From the NCBI RefSeq assembly GCF_963678635.1, contig NC_087070.1, forward strand, positions 53,470,117-53,534,116: DNA of 64,000 bases, written 5' to 3'. Source of the DNA: Symsagittifera roscoffensis. Lineage: Eukaryota; Xenacoelomorpha; Acoela; Convolutidae. Each line of letters starts with the position of its first letter. The first letter of the stretch is position 1. Positions 1-9,959 of the stretch are shown piece by piece. The notes beneath the pieces are model-generated. The model searched no databases, was not told the origin of the DNA, and saw only the letters and a list, made by a program, of their open reading frames with translations. The position numbers and the translations under genes were made by a program.

Positions 1-28
1 TTGATGTCTCTATTTCAGATTGTGAATT

Positions 29-524
29 ATGCTGAAGGCGCCTCCTCCTTTTTCAATGCTATGTTTTTTATGCAAACTACCCACACCTTCATTAATTTCT
101 CTTCAACAGTCTAGATCAGTCATTGTTCTGAACAGACACCGGAAGCCGAAGGCGTGGCAAGACCCCTGGAACCCCTATCGTGGCAAAGGAGGCAGGTACC
201 CTCCAGAGTACATTATTCCAGTTTTCGACCAAGAGATCCAACAATCGCTGCCTCCCGAAGTGAGAAGTCGCAAAGTGAAAGCGGCTACCATTAATGACCC
301 GGCTACATTCTACCACAACCCAGTAGTTCAAAAATTCATAAACATGGTCTCGCAGGGGAGTAAGTATAACGGAAGAATGATAACAGAAAGGATGTTGTGT
401 GAAATCAAAAGAATTCAGGTGGAAAAGTACTGGAAATGTGAAGATGAATTGGAAAGAGCGAAAATGGAGACGAACCCAGTCAAGATTTTCATGCAAGCAG
501 TTGAAAATGCAAAACCTTTTGTTG
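29..524 (+). CDS. MRPS7: MRPS7 (uS7m) coding exon 1, mitochondrial ribosomal protein S7
   Basis: First coding exon of the nuclear gene for the mitochondrial small-subunit protein uS7m, which binds the 3' domain of the 12S rRNA in the mitoribosome head. The frame from ATG 29 gives a basic N-terminus, then the characteristic block NPVVQKFINMVSQGSK and the later NPVKIFMQAVENAKPFVG, which match the uS7m core. The exon ends at 524 before GTTAGT with one base left over; that base is completed by exon 2. Joined exons give 253 residues, close to the family length of about 240. The start is uncertain: ATG 29 would give a mitochondrial transit peptide, but a good acceptor (cttcaacag) ends at 109, so coding could instead enter at 110 from an exon outside the window. 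A further acceptor-like site ends at 18. Family identification is firm; the N-terminus is not. Confidence 0.9.
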
Positions 525-1152
525 GTTAGTTAGGTTTTTATTTCTATCTTTATTACCGTGTCATGAAAGTCGACTTAACAACGTTATGATTTAAGCGCGA
601 ACTTAAAACCAGAAAATTTTGAGAAAAACGGCCTTGAAGCGCCAAAAAGAGCTTCGCTCAACAAAATTACTCAGTCTGGAATGTTGGGAAATAAGAGAAA
701 CGGACTGCTTAGACAGGCCGGATAGCCGTTTATAGATCCTCTGCGAATCGCTGAAACCATAATTATTATTATCTAACAACTGTTTTTTCGCCCTTTTTCC
801 AATCGTTGGTTGGCAAGATATGTTTTCGGCTAAGGATTGTCTCACTGCATGTATTATTCTTATTTTTACACTGCATTATGTTTATTTTTATTTAATTTGG
901 AACGCTAGCTTAAAATTGTTACGGCTGTGGTCCGATCTTTTAAAAATTGTTTGAGTGCATGGAAACTTAATTACATTCTCGTCAGCTTAGTGTATTATTA
1001 CGAACCTTCTTTTTTTCTAACCTAACTCGCAAATAAAAGTGTTCATTAAAAGTGTTCTTTTATTTGAAATATTCACTGTAGCATTGGAAATTGCATAGCA
1101 TCTGTTCTCTGCTTTATTTGTGGCTATTGTTTAATCTTCTGTATACTTATAA

Positions 1153-1226
1153 GCTTCCGTGACTGAGTGGTTAGTGTGTGTGACTCTTAATCTCAAGATC
1201 GGGGGTTTCAATCTCAGCCGTAGCTG
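1153..1226 (+). repeat. tRNA-Lys-like SINE-type segment, copy A
   Basis: The segment reads as a degenerate tRNA-Lys(CUU): acceptor-like start gcttccgtg, a box-A-like gactgagtggttag, the anticodon-arm string gactcttaatctca, and a box-B-like gggtttcaatctc. The acceptor stem no longer pairs well, so it is a tRNA-derived repeat rather than a functional tRNA. It sits inside a composite repeat spanning about 1000-1345. Confidence 0.65.
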
Positions 1227-2746
1227 AATTTTTGCTAATTCTACGCTCATTTATACTTTTTCTTATTGTACTTTATAAAGCTGCTTTTTGTCGTCTTTTG
1301 CTAGTGGTTGCGCAGCGAAGCTTCGCCTGTGTGCGAAACTTTTTGTTATCTGATTAAAATTACTTCCTTTTTTGTAAAATTACTATTCGATTTAAATTCA
1401 GTAAACTGTTCGAAAAAGGACTGGAGCTTTAAAAACTGACAAATTGATTGGCTACTGATTTGATGTATTTTGGGGTTGTTCGAAAATTTGATTTTGCTTA
1501 TTGTTTTAGCATTGCTCTAAAATTTTCAGGCAATGATTTTTATAGTTTTTTTTGAATAAGAAATTAGTCTAAAGCCTGTGGAATTGTTCAACTTTTGTCA
1601 CTCTTGCAAAACTCTAGACTAAAACAAAATTCCAAAAGAAGCTAAACTATAACAAATGTTGCTTCAAATTTGACTCTTAGTTTTTTTAGTTTAATTTAAA
1701 AATAAAGGGAGGAAAATTCTGCTCTACAATTAACTGAGTGAAAACGGTGCTGAAAAAACAATTGTGAATGACTTTTTGTTGTATTTTTTGAACTTCCTAG
1801 CGGAGTAAAAAAAATTATCTTCTGATCTAGTACATTAATTGGCTTTTTTATCTTCTGGTATGCATAATTTGGCTTTATGCTTTCAAATTTAATGCATGCA
1901 AAGTTAGCGTGGATGCCTTCAGTTCGATATATTCCAAATTATAACCAGTCAAATTATGGCTATTTGTATTTGGTGCCTTTTTTGCTGCATAGAATTGGCA
2001 TTTTATTAGCATATGTAGCTGCTTTATTCGTGACTAGTGTTTGTCAGTTGTTTAGCGTTCGTGGCCGAGCGGTCATTTCTTTTTTTCTTATATAACTTAA
2101 TAGAGCTGCTTTTTTCAAGTTCCCGCGCAGCTTCGCCTCTGTGTTTACTTTTGATTTCTTCTTGCAATTGTCAAGATCTTTTGCCATTTTTGCTTGTGTT
2201 TGCGAAAAGCAGCTTCGCTTCTGTAATTTTGGAAGCTATTATCTATGTTGAGTTCTTATTTTTCCGATGAACACTTTCTGCGATTAGAATTAGCTGATGC
2301 GTTTTATTCAACCAAGTGATCTTTCTTCTCTTTTTCAGTCTAATATTTATGTTTTTTTTAGATTTTTGCTAAGGTCTATTCACATGTGTGTACCAAATAG
2401 AAGATCAGTCACATTTTGATTCAAAATTCAAAGTGACGCGAAAAAAAGGCATTTTACTTTCAAAAATGGATTTTGTTCTTTTCTCCGAGAGTTAGTTATA
2501 AATGTTACTTGTGATCGTTTTCTCAAAATAGGTTTGTTTTTATCAAAAATGGTCAACTCTATTTTTTGGCTTTCTTGTTCATTACACAAGCCAGCTTTTG
2601 CGAGCGTTCGTTTATTAGTACGAACCTTCTTTTTTGTAACCTAACCCGCAAATAAAAGTGTTCATTTGAAGTGTTCATGTATTTGGAAATTTCACTGAGA
2701 CATCTGTTCTCTGCTGTTTTTGTGGCTAGTGTTTGTGATGTATTAA

Positions 2747-2812
2747 GCGTCCGCGGTTAATTTGTTAGTGTTCGAGACTCTAGGTCTCCGGCTCAAACCC
2801 GAGAAAAAGCCG
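2747..2812 (+). repeat. tRNA-like SINE-type segment, copy C (degenerate)
   Basis: This position in the second full composite repeat (about 2618-2925) corresponds to the tRNA-like segment of copy A. It begins gcgtccgcgg and retains gagactctaggtctc and a weak B box (ggctcaaaccc). A truncated copy with only the 5' part (gcgttcgtggccgagcgg) lies at 2055-2074, followed by the same 3' tail at about 2100-2130. Confidence 0.5.
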
Positions 2813-3905
2813 ATTTTTCACTAATTCGAGGCTTTTTCTGTTTTTTCTTATCGCTCTTTGTAGAGCTGCTTTTTTCGTGTTCTCGCTAATGTTAGCGAAG
2901 CGCAGTTTTGCCTCTGTTTTAAAACATCTGATGATTTGTTGGCTATTTTTTTTTTCAAATTTAACTTGTTCTATCTTCTTTACTCGCAATTGATACCTAG
3001 CTCTGCTTTGCCTCTTAGCTTAGTTATTTTTTGAAGCTGTGTTTGGTTGTACGAAAATTGATTGTACATCAGAGACGTTTGATAACGGGCCCTATGGTCG
3101 ACTGACGTTCTCCCAGGCTTAGAAAAAAGTTGAAAATAGTACATTAATTCCATTTTTTAAAAAGCCTGAAAATATTTTAATGCTCTATTACCCTTCCAAT
3201 CAGCGCGAGTTTTTAAATTGGGTTCAAGATTGTTTTCCCATTAAGAATTTTATTAACAGGACTTATCTCCCTGATCCTGGACTTATTCATATTCTGGGCC
3301 ATTCTTCTGCAACAGCCATATTTTGAGCATGTTAGCGTTTTAAGTATCCGGCCTATTCGAATTTTGCTTTTTGCGTTGGTTTAAAATTTTACCAACTCAG
3401 TTTGTTCCAATTTCCTTTTTTCGGATTAATAGATTTTGGCTTATGTTATATCGTCTCAGTGGCCTTTTATTGGGTTATTTGATGAGCAAAAAATGTTTTT
3501 GTGCGCTTGTGTGTGTTCTGAGGGGTCTAAACATTTTTATTAGCTTTGAATTTTTAAACATTTTTTTTGGGCATGAAGAATTTTGATTTCGTTATTCTCG
3601 GCTTTGTTAGCGCTCTATTACGATGCACGTTTTTCATTCTATTGTGTGGGTATGTTTTTTTAGAGCTATCCCAATTCATTTGATAGATCTTGTTTTATCG
3701 CTAGTGATGCTACGCTCTGCTTTGCTTCTAGTTTTTTTAAGCTAGTGAGCGTATTGTTGTACTACGAAGAAACCAAATTGGAAGCAAATACTCTCATTTG
3801 GTGGCATTTTGCTGGTATCATTTTATCTCTGGTTTCTTTTGCTGCATAGCAAATTAGATATCTTTGTATTTGGTTTATTAGTGGTTAATGTTTGACTATT
3901 GTGAA

Positions 3906-3975
3906 GCGACCGTGGCGCAGATGCTAGAGCGTGTGATTATTAATCTCGAAGTCGAGGATTCAATTACGGCTCAGC
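3906..3975 (+). repeat. tRNA-like SINE-type segment, copy D
   Basis: tRNA-like segment beginning gcgaccgtggcgcag, with a box-A-like gtggcgcagatgctagagc, the anticodon-arm remnant ttattaatctcg, and a box-B-like ggattcaattac. The preceding 130 bases (ttttgctgcatagcaaat...) resemble those preceding copy E at 4380, so D and E belong to one subfamily. Confidence 0.6.
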
Positions 3976-4424
3976 AGAAATTGTTTTTTTTTGTTTTCAA
4001 AGCTTATCTTTTCCTTTCCTGTTTTCACTTCTGGGCTCTTTTAGGGCTACTTTCAATCTAAGTTCAGTTAAATCAAAGTTCAGTTAAATTTTTGAAATTC
4101 AGTTTATGATTGCTTGACAACTGATTTTATATCAGAAACGTTTTATAAACGGGCCTTATGATCAAATCGCGTTCTCTCAGGTTTTGAAATAAGTGTTATA
4201 TAATACAATAATTCTGTTTTTCTTTAATAAGCTTGGAGACAATTTATTAATCCTTATTAGTATTAGTACACAAGCAAGCTAGCCTGCGTATTGTTATATT
4301 ACGAGTCCCTTTTTTCAAGCCAAAAAGTCAACAAAAACGCTCAAATTTTTGATGGCTTTTTTGCTGGCATAGAACTATATCTGGTTTCTTTTGCTGCATA
4401 GCATAATATCTTTGTATCTGTAAA

Positions 4425-4497
4425 GCGAACATGGAGCAGAAGCTAGGACGTGTGAGTCTTAATATCGAGGTCGGGGGTTTGATTCCAGAGCATAGCA
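4425..4497 (+). repeat. tRNA-like SINE-type segment, copy E
   Basis: tRNA-like segment starting gcgaacatggagcag, with gagtcttaatatcg in the anticodon arm and ggtttgattcc as B box. Its tail (ttctcgctggtgtttgcg) at 4555-4575 matches the tails of the other copies. It ends about 130 bases before exon 2. Confidence 0.6.
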
Positions 4498-4623
4498 GAA
4501 ATTTTTTTTCACGGCTCATTTTTACATCTGTGTTTCCTGTTTAATTTTGCCGTTTTCTCGCTGGTGTTTGCGAAATTCAGCTTTACCTTGTTGTTTTCTT
4601 AACTATTTTTATGATTGTTGTAG

Positions 4624-4770
4624 GTACGACAAAAGTGAACAAACTGGGCACTACTCACCACGTGCCCATTGCCTTATTCGACAACACCAAACTTTTCCTC
4701 GCTCTGCGCTGGCTCAAACTGCAGGCCAGAGAGAAGTCAGTTCGCACCAAAATGTACCAGAGTCTCGCAG
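4624..4770 (+). CDS. MRPS7: MRPS7 (uS7m) coding exon 2
   Basis: Internal exon of 147 nt between an acceptor (gttgtag, ending 4623) and a perfect donor (GTGAGT at 4771). It enters with two bases completing a Gly codon and leaves with one base, matching exon 3. It encodes the middle of uS7m, including VPIALFDNTKLFLALRWL, a block aligned with the conserved segment that follows the central glycine turn in S7 proteins, then a basic stretch ending in YQSLAG. In the unspliced frames this segment is broken up, so it is not visible as a long ORF. A CT microsatellite begins 60 bases after the donor. Confidence 0.9.
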
Positions 4771-4828
4771 GTGAGTGTGGATAGTTCTAGCACTCCTCAC
4801 ACTAACAACGCCCGAGTAGTCTCTTACC

Positions 4829-4830
<2 letters not shown>

Positions 4831-4894
<64 letters not shown>

Positions 4895-4908
4895 TCTCTC
4901 TCTCTCTC
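4831..4908 (+). repeat. (CT)n microsatellite
   Basis: 78 bases of CT dinucleotide, interrupted by three CC steps, starting 60 bases after the exon 2 donor. It is polypyrimidine on the transcribed strand. The long arginine-glutamate ORF on the reverse strand is only its translation. Confidence 0.97.
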
Positions 4909-7639
4909 CATCGCCAATGAATTTTGTGCTTGAACAAGATTTTGACCCGCTAAATGAAAACCACTAATCGCTATTACCAAAAAATTGTCAAGTTGCTTTT
5001 GCGTGAGTTAGTTTTGGTATAGGAAGAGTATCTAGATTTTTAAATACTAAGGTTTTAAGTTTATCTAGACATAATATATCACCCGCAGCAAAAAAAGCTA
5101 CCAGTTAGCTGAAATTGGAGAATTTGTGATCTTGAGCGGAGTAATCAGGAAAAAATTGTTTTGGCAAGATAAATCAACATTTGGCTATTCCTACCTCAAT
5201 AATTTATGCGTTTTTGTGGTTAAGCAAACTGTCCTCAATAGCACGATATTTTTTCTAATGTTTCTATCACAAAATGTCTTCTCCCGGTGTCTCAAATCGC
5301 AAATTTGGAGATCCATCTCAAAAGTACATGCTATACATGCACTATGCTTGTTGTATTTGAGCAAATCAGTCGGTAAAAATAGTGTCAGAGAATTAAGAGG
5401 CTTGGTTTTCCGTATAACTTATATAATGGAAATAGTTATTTTTAAGGAAAAAATGGTGGAGACAGTCAATTTTCACATATTAAGCAAGCGAAGCTCGTGT
5501 TGATAATACGAGTCCACTTTTTTAAAGGAAATCGCTCTGTGAAATTCCATTGAACAGACTTGTGCAAATTGCTTTGGCTTCATTCAGCGATAATGACCAT
5601 AGTGAGGACACTTATATAGATGGTCCAGTGGTTATATACAGTGGTATACAAAACTTTTTGATCCAGTTTTCTCTAATTGGGCTAGTTTTTTGAAAAAGGG
5701 TTGGTCATTAAAAATTCTTGAAAATAAGAGCTTAATCTGATTTATTTTTTCTTCGAAATTCATTTTATTTTTTCGAAATTCAAGAATTTCACAATTCAAT
5801 CATTTTTTGGCCCTACTTGAGTTCATCGACGCTTTTCCAACTGTTTGTTGGCTATGTTAATATAAGCAGCATAAATTATACCCGCTTAATGAAGAAACAT
5901 TCATTACTGCCTGATATTTATTATTAAACCATGCGCGGAAGTGTGAGTTGTTAAGAATTATTGGTCGAGTCTTCGATTTGGTCGAATCGGATTGACGGCT
6001 CGATGCCTTGGCTTGGAAATTTTATTGTCCAAATCTTTTTGTAGGTTTATTTCCGTTCTTTCATGCATTTGAAATCTCCTTCTTATTGTTTTCTCGCTTG
6101 TGTTTGCAAAAGTTAACTTCGCCTCTGCGCTTAAAATATGTGATTTTATCCTTTTATTTTAACACATCAGGGTAATATTTAACGCTTTAATGAACTTCTG
6201 AATAATCATAATAATTTGAATTTACCAGTAGCAATGCGATAAATGAAAAAATTGTCTGGAGGGAACAATCGAAAGAGTAATTCTGCTCATTGAATGTGCT
6301 GTCCCTGCGAACGCAACACGCACGAATTTTACGGTAGAGTGAGAGGGCATTGTTTATTCAAGTGTTTTATGGAAAAATGGATGAGTCAACTGCGAATGCG
6401 AAGGAGAGGCGACCCGCGATTTTTTCCGGACGTCAGAAAACTACCAAATTGCTTCGAAAGTCCTTCATTCGATTTATTTTGTATGCTATTGCAGTGTCTG
6501 AGTTCTGATAGCAGCAAGATTTTAAAAGCCAAAGTTTTTTTTTTTTGGAAGTTCACGCTCATTTTTGATTTTTCGCGGTTTGACTTGTGATTTCTTTTTA
6601 AGCTCAGTGCATTTTCTTTGTTAAAAGGAAGTCAAACACCACTATCGAATAGCAAAATTGTAAAGGTCACGAAAAATGTAATCGTTTTCTAATATTGAAA
6701 ATGGATATTTTTTATCAGATTTCTCAGCAAAATAAAAGCTTTACCTATTGATCCAGTTTTCTCGAATTGGGATAGTTTTATCAAAAAAGCACCAATCATA
6801 AATTATTTGTTAAATTCAAAGAGTTTCCAGGGCATACATTTTTTCTTGCAAATTCGAAGGTTGAAACTTTTTCAAAAAACAAGTCTACTTGGTTAATATA
6901 TTTTTGTCTTCTCGCTGCCTAGTATGAATACGCGGTTGTCTACTTACTGCTACGTAACCGAAATTGGCCTACGTCTTTTTTGTACTAAAATTTTGAAAGT
7001 TAGACTTAATTTCGAAAGCCTATTTACTATAAAAATAGAATTCGTTTTTTTGGTATCTGCTGGTATACGTTTGATGATAGTACTCCTCAGAAGTTCGTTA
7101 CAGTATATGTAATTACGCTTGCGATAAGCAAGCTTTATCAAACTGGAATATAGACTTTTTTCCGGCTAACAACTAGTTTAACAGAATCACTTGAATCATT
7201 TGATGTCTTGGTTTATAATGAATTCAAATTTTTGAGCGTCTCCGGCACACTAAGTCTGGAGGTAACGAATAAGCCTGGGACGCCAAATGTCCTGGCTTTT
7301 AAACTGACTGGACCGGTTTTTTTTCAAAATTGAAAATAGTCCGTTTCAATAAAAATTGTCGGCTGATGATAGTCTGCTTATGTTTTGTCCGCTTAATTGC
7401 CATATTGTAGTGTTTTGTTTTAAGTTTTTTCACATTGCAGTTGCTTTTAGTCTTCTGATTTCACTCTGTTTGTGCTATTTGTATTTTTACTAAACTTGAC
7501 CTTGTATTAAAAACTTTATTCTGCCGAGTCGCTTCAACGGAAACACATTTTTAATGCTCATCTCTGGATTGCACAAAATGCTAAAATTCCTATAGATTTA
7601 TAGTTCAAGTTTTTCATGCTAACAATTTTTTCCGACTTT

Positions 7640-8105
7640 TTTTCCTTTGTTCGGCTTGATAGGTTTTGGCCTATATTATATCGGCTTATTGGCCTCATAT
7701 TGCATCTTTTGACGAGCTAAAAATTTTTTGTGTGTGCGTGTCTTTGTTTCGAGGTTGAGGGGGACTTTATAAATTTTCATTAGTCTTAAGTTTTCGGCTG
7801 TTTTTATCTTCATTTCTTTTGGGCTTAATAGGTTTCGGTCTATATTGTATCGGCTAAGTGGGCTCATAATGTTTCATTTGACGAGTAAATAAAGTGTTTT
7901 GAGGGCGAGGTGGACTTATTAATTTTTCAGGAGTTTGAAGTCTTGATTTTTGTTTCGACTTCTGACAAGGTTTCTGACGTGGTGTTTTCCGCTTTGTTAC
8001 CGCTGGGTACATTATCTTCCGATGCTTATTACGCATTCTATTGTATTTGGCATGTTTTTGTTTCAAAACTAGCTTTATTCAGTTAATAGATCTAATTTTT
8101 TCGAT
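7640..8105 (+). repeat. Direct repeat, two units, related to 3405-3700
   Basis: Two adjacent units (about 7640-7790 and 7815-8105) share the run ataggttt(t/c)ggcctatatt(a/g)tatcggct, then a dga(c/t)gag block and a gagg-rich block. A third copy is at 3405-3700 in intron 1, where it extends through attctattgtgtgg to gatagatctt. The family is not recognised; no terminal inverted repeats were seen. Confidence 0.55.
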
Positions 8106-8452
8106 CTTTCGATTTTTTTAAAACTTTTTTCTTCTGTATGACAAGTGGTGCGAAGCTCAGCTTCGCCTCTGTGTTACATTACAAAACAAAAACCCTAAGT
8201 ACCTTACCGCAGTTGAAGTCATGCTGGAGGCGGCAGAGCGTTATTTAGCACAGCGAAGCGAAGTGGAGGAAGCATTCACAACTTGTCAATACCAAGTGCA
8301 TTTGTTATTTTTTTTGTACTGGTCGCTAGGTTTTGCCGGTGAGTTTTTTCGCTTTTGGAGCTGTACGCAACTGTAATTTTTTTGGTTTCCTTGAGCACAT
8401 AAAACTTTTTTGAATATCTGTTGGCCGTGTTTTCGTCAATGAATAACTTCAG

Positions 8453-8571
8453 GTCACGTGCTGCAGATGTACGAGGGGGAGGGGCCAGTGGTGGCGAAGA
8501 GGGACGACATGCACAAGTTGGCAGAGAACAACAAGGCATACATCCAGCTGCGCAAAAAACCCATAGTCTAG
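8453..8571 (+). CDS. MRPS7: MRPS7 (uS7m) terminal coding exon 3
   Basis: Terminal exon of 119 nt after the acceptor aataacttcag (ending 8452). It completes the split Gly codon and encodes the C-terminal helix of uS7m, with GEGPVVAKRDDMHKLAENNK and a basic tail ending in RKKPIV before TAG at 8569-8571. The end pattern (gly-pro, basic residues, then D-x-H-K-x-A-E-x-N) is typical of the S7 family. Plausible poly(A) signals AATAAA lie near 9383 and 9525, but both are far downstream, so the 3' end of the mRNA is not resolved. The next gene is on the opposite strand and convergent. Confidence 0.9.
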
Positions 8572-9000
8572 TTATCCATCAAAACCAGCAGTGGAATGAT
8601 GAAACTCTCAATGGAAAAGTGAAAACTTACTATCGAAATTTGCAAAAAACTAAACTCAGATTTCGAATAATTGTGGGATTTGTCGAAAAAACAACCCTTC
8701 AAAAAATTTTACATTCGATGTGTTTAAATTGCTTTCTTTGAAATTGATAATATCCAGTTACTGTTGATGGTTTTATTTGACGAGACCATACGTTTATGAA
8801 GAAAAATACTCGTTTGAAAGCGCAATTCTAGTATTGAAAATTTATGCTAGTACTGAGATGATGGTGTTAATTGTAAGAAACTTTTAGCTTGCAAGTCATT
8901 GCAAGCCAAAAATTTGGGTAAGTTTTGCGAGGATTTCCACGGAGTAGATCTCTTACACAGGAGCCAGAGCTAAAGTGATGGAGTCGGATTTTCAAATGAC
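8572..9000. other. Intergenic, MRPS7 3' flank
   Basis: AT-rich 3' flank of MRPS7, likely its 3' UTR and beyond. Nothing else recognised. Confidence 0.5.
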
Positions 9001-9191
9001 CATTACGAGGCCAAACTGTGCTCTGGATAGGCACACAATTTAGTGTGTGTAGGTCTCTGGAATCCAGAAACAAGGCTTTAAACGTTTTAAACATTAACGG
9101 AACGATCAAAGAAAAAGAAAGAACAAAGATGCATCCTTGTTTTCGGAATCCGCTTTCAATTCACGAAAAACACAGTTTGGCCTGGAGTACG
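9001..9191. mobile_element. MITE family 1, copy 1
   Basis: A 191-bp element beginning cattacgaggccaaactgtg and ending cacagtttggcctggagtac, that is, imperfect terminal inverted repeats of about 20 bp. End to end it matches the reverse complement of the element at 29325-29526: both contain a cacacaattt/gcacaattt block, a tctctggaatccag block, ggaacgatcaaag and cggaatccgctt in the same order. It therefore lies in the opposite orientation to copy 2. It has no coding capacity and depends on an unknown transposase. Confidence 0.75.
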
Positions 9192-9959
9192 CATCAGGAA
9201 AAATGCTGCTAATTTAAGCTCAATATCCCAATTTTAACGTGTTTGGGGGAAAAAATGAAGAAAACATGCACCGGTTATTGGAAAAAAGATATTTGGAGTA
9301 AGAAGCACCAAGGTTATTTGGAAGAAAATATTTGGAGTAAAATGGTACGTGTTTAAGTATTAAGTGTGATTGAAGCGTTCAAAAATAAAATGATAACAAT
9401 TCAAAGTTCATGAATCTCCAATTCTTTGTTTCAGAAACTTTCAGTGAAATTAAATTTAGGGATGCTGGTTGCATGAAACATGAGTGCATGATAAAAAAAC
9501 GCGCGTGCTCTTTTCCAAACATCTAATAAAAATGAACTATACGTAGAAGTCATAATACGCCATTTTCTACCCTTTATAATTGATTTGGGCTAAATTTTCC
9601 AAACTGAATATGCCATAACACTCCACATGCTCATCTGCACATATAAAGAAAATTTCACGGTCGAGTGATTAAACATCATAGGAGTTCAATCACTGACTCA
9701 CACGCCAAACTTTTTTCCTTAATAGTATGTTTAAATTATTTTAAGCTGATCGTGTGTAAACTTTCAGAAAACAGAAAAACTTGAATTTCTTCCCGCTTAA
9801 TTAGCCTACTGGTGTCTTTGTTATATTTAGGAAGATGATAATAAATTTTTAAAAAATTGAAACTATCGTCTCAATAAAAACATTGCTTAATTTGTTCAGA
9901 TTTAAATTAAAGTGTTTTTTTTTACCGAACTGAGATAATTGGATTAACACGTTTGAATT
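9192..9959. other. Intergenic between convergent MRPS7 and LIM gene
   Basis: AT-rich DNA containing AATAAA at 9383 and 9525 on the + strand and nothing that looks coding. A B-box-like gagttcaatcac occurs near 9682, but no A box was found at the right distance. Confidence 0.5.

Larger units (their letters stand above)
525..4623 (+). other. MRPS7 intron 1, filled with repeats
   Basis: GT-AG intron of about 4.1 kb with no credible coding sequence. It holds several copies of a composite repeat of about 330 bp: a 5' block beginning tacgaaccttcttttt (copies near 998 and 2618), a tRNA-Lys-like segment, then a 3' tail of the type gcttcgcctctgtg. It also holds a separate direct repeat (3405-3700) that recurs in intron 2, and a repeat around 3056-3130 that recurs at 4130-4215. 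Confidence 0.75.
4771..8452 (+). other. MRPS7 intron 2, repeats only
   Basis: GT-AG intron of about 3.7 kb. It contains the CT microsatellite, a degenerate tRNA-like segment near 5933-6005 with a SINE-type tail at about 6085-6130, two further copies of a direct repeat (7640-7790 and 7815-8105) related to 3405-3700 in intron 1, and another tail fragment at 8130-8175 (gcttcgcctctgtg). The longest open frame (5126-5503) has no recognisable motif and no exon-like boundaries. Confidence 0.7.

Noticed and set aside
116-496. 126-codon ORF on the reverse strand over MRPS7 exon 1
   Set aside because: It is the antisense shadow of a conserved coding exon and has no motif.
1153-1226. Functional tRNA-Lys gene
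   Set aside because: Anticodon arm and boxes are recognisable, but the acceptor stem does not pair and several related degenerate copies surround it.
4714-4980. ORF with a long Arg-Glu run
   Set aside because: It is the translation of the CT microsatellite.
5126-5503. 125-codon ORF in MRPS7 intron 2
   Set aside because: Hydrophobic chance frame in AT-rich intron; no motif, no exon boundaries.
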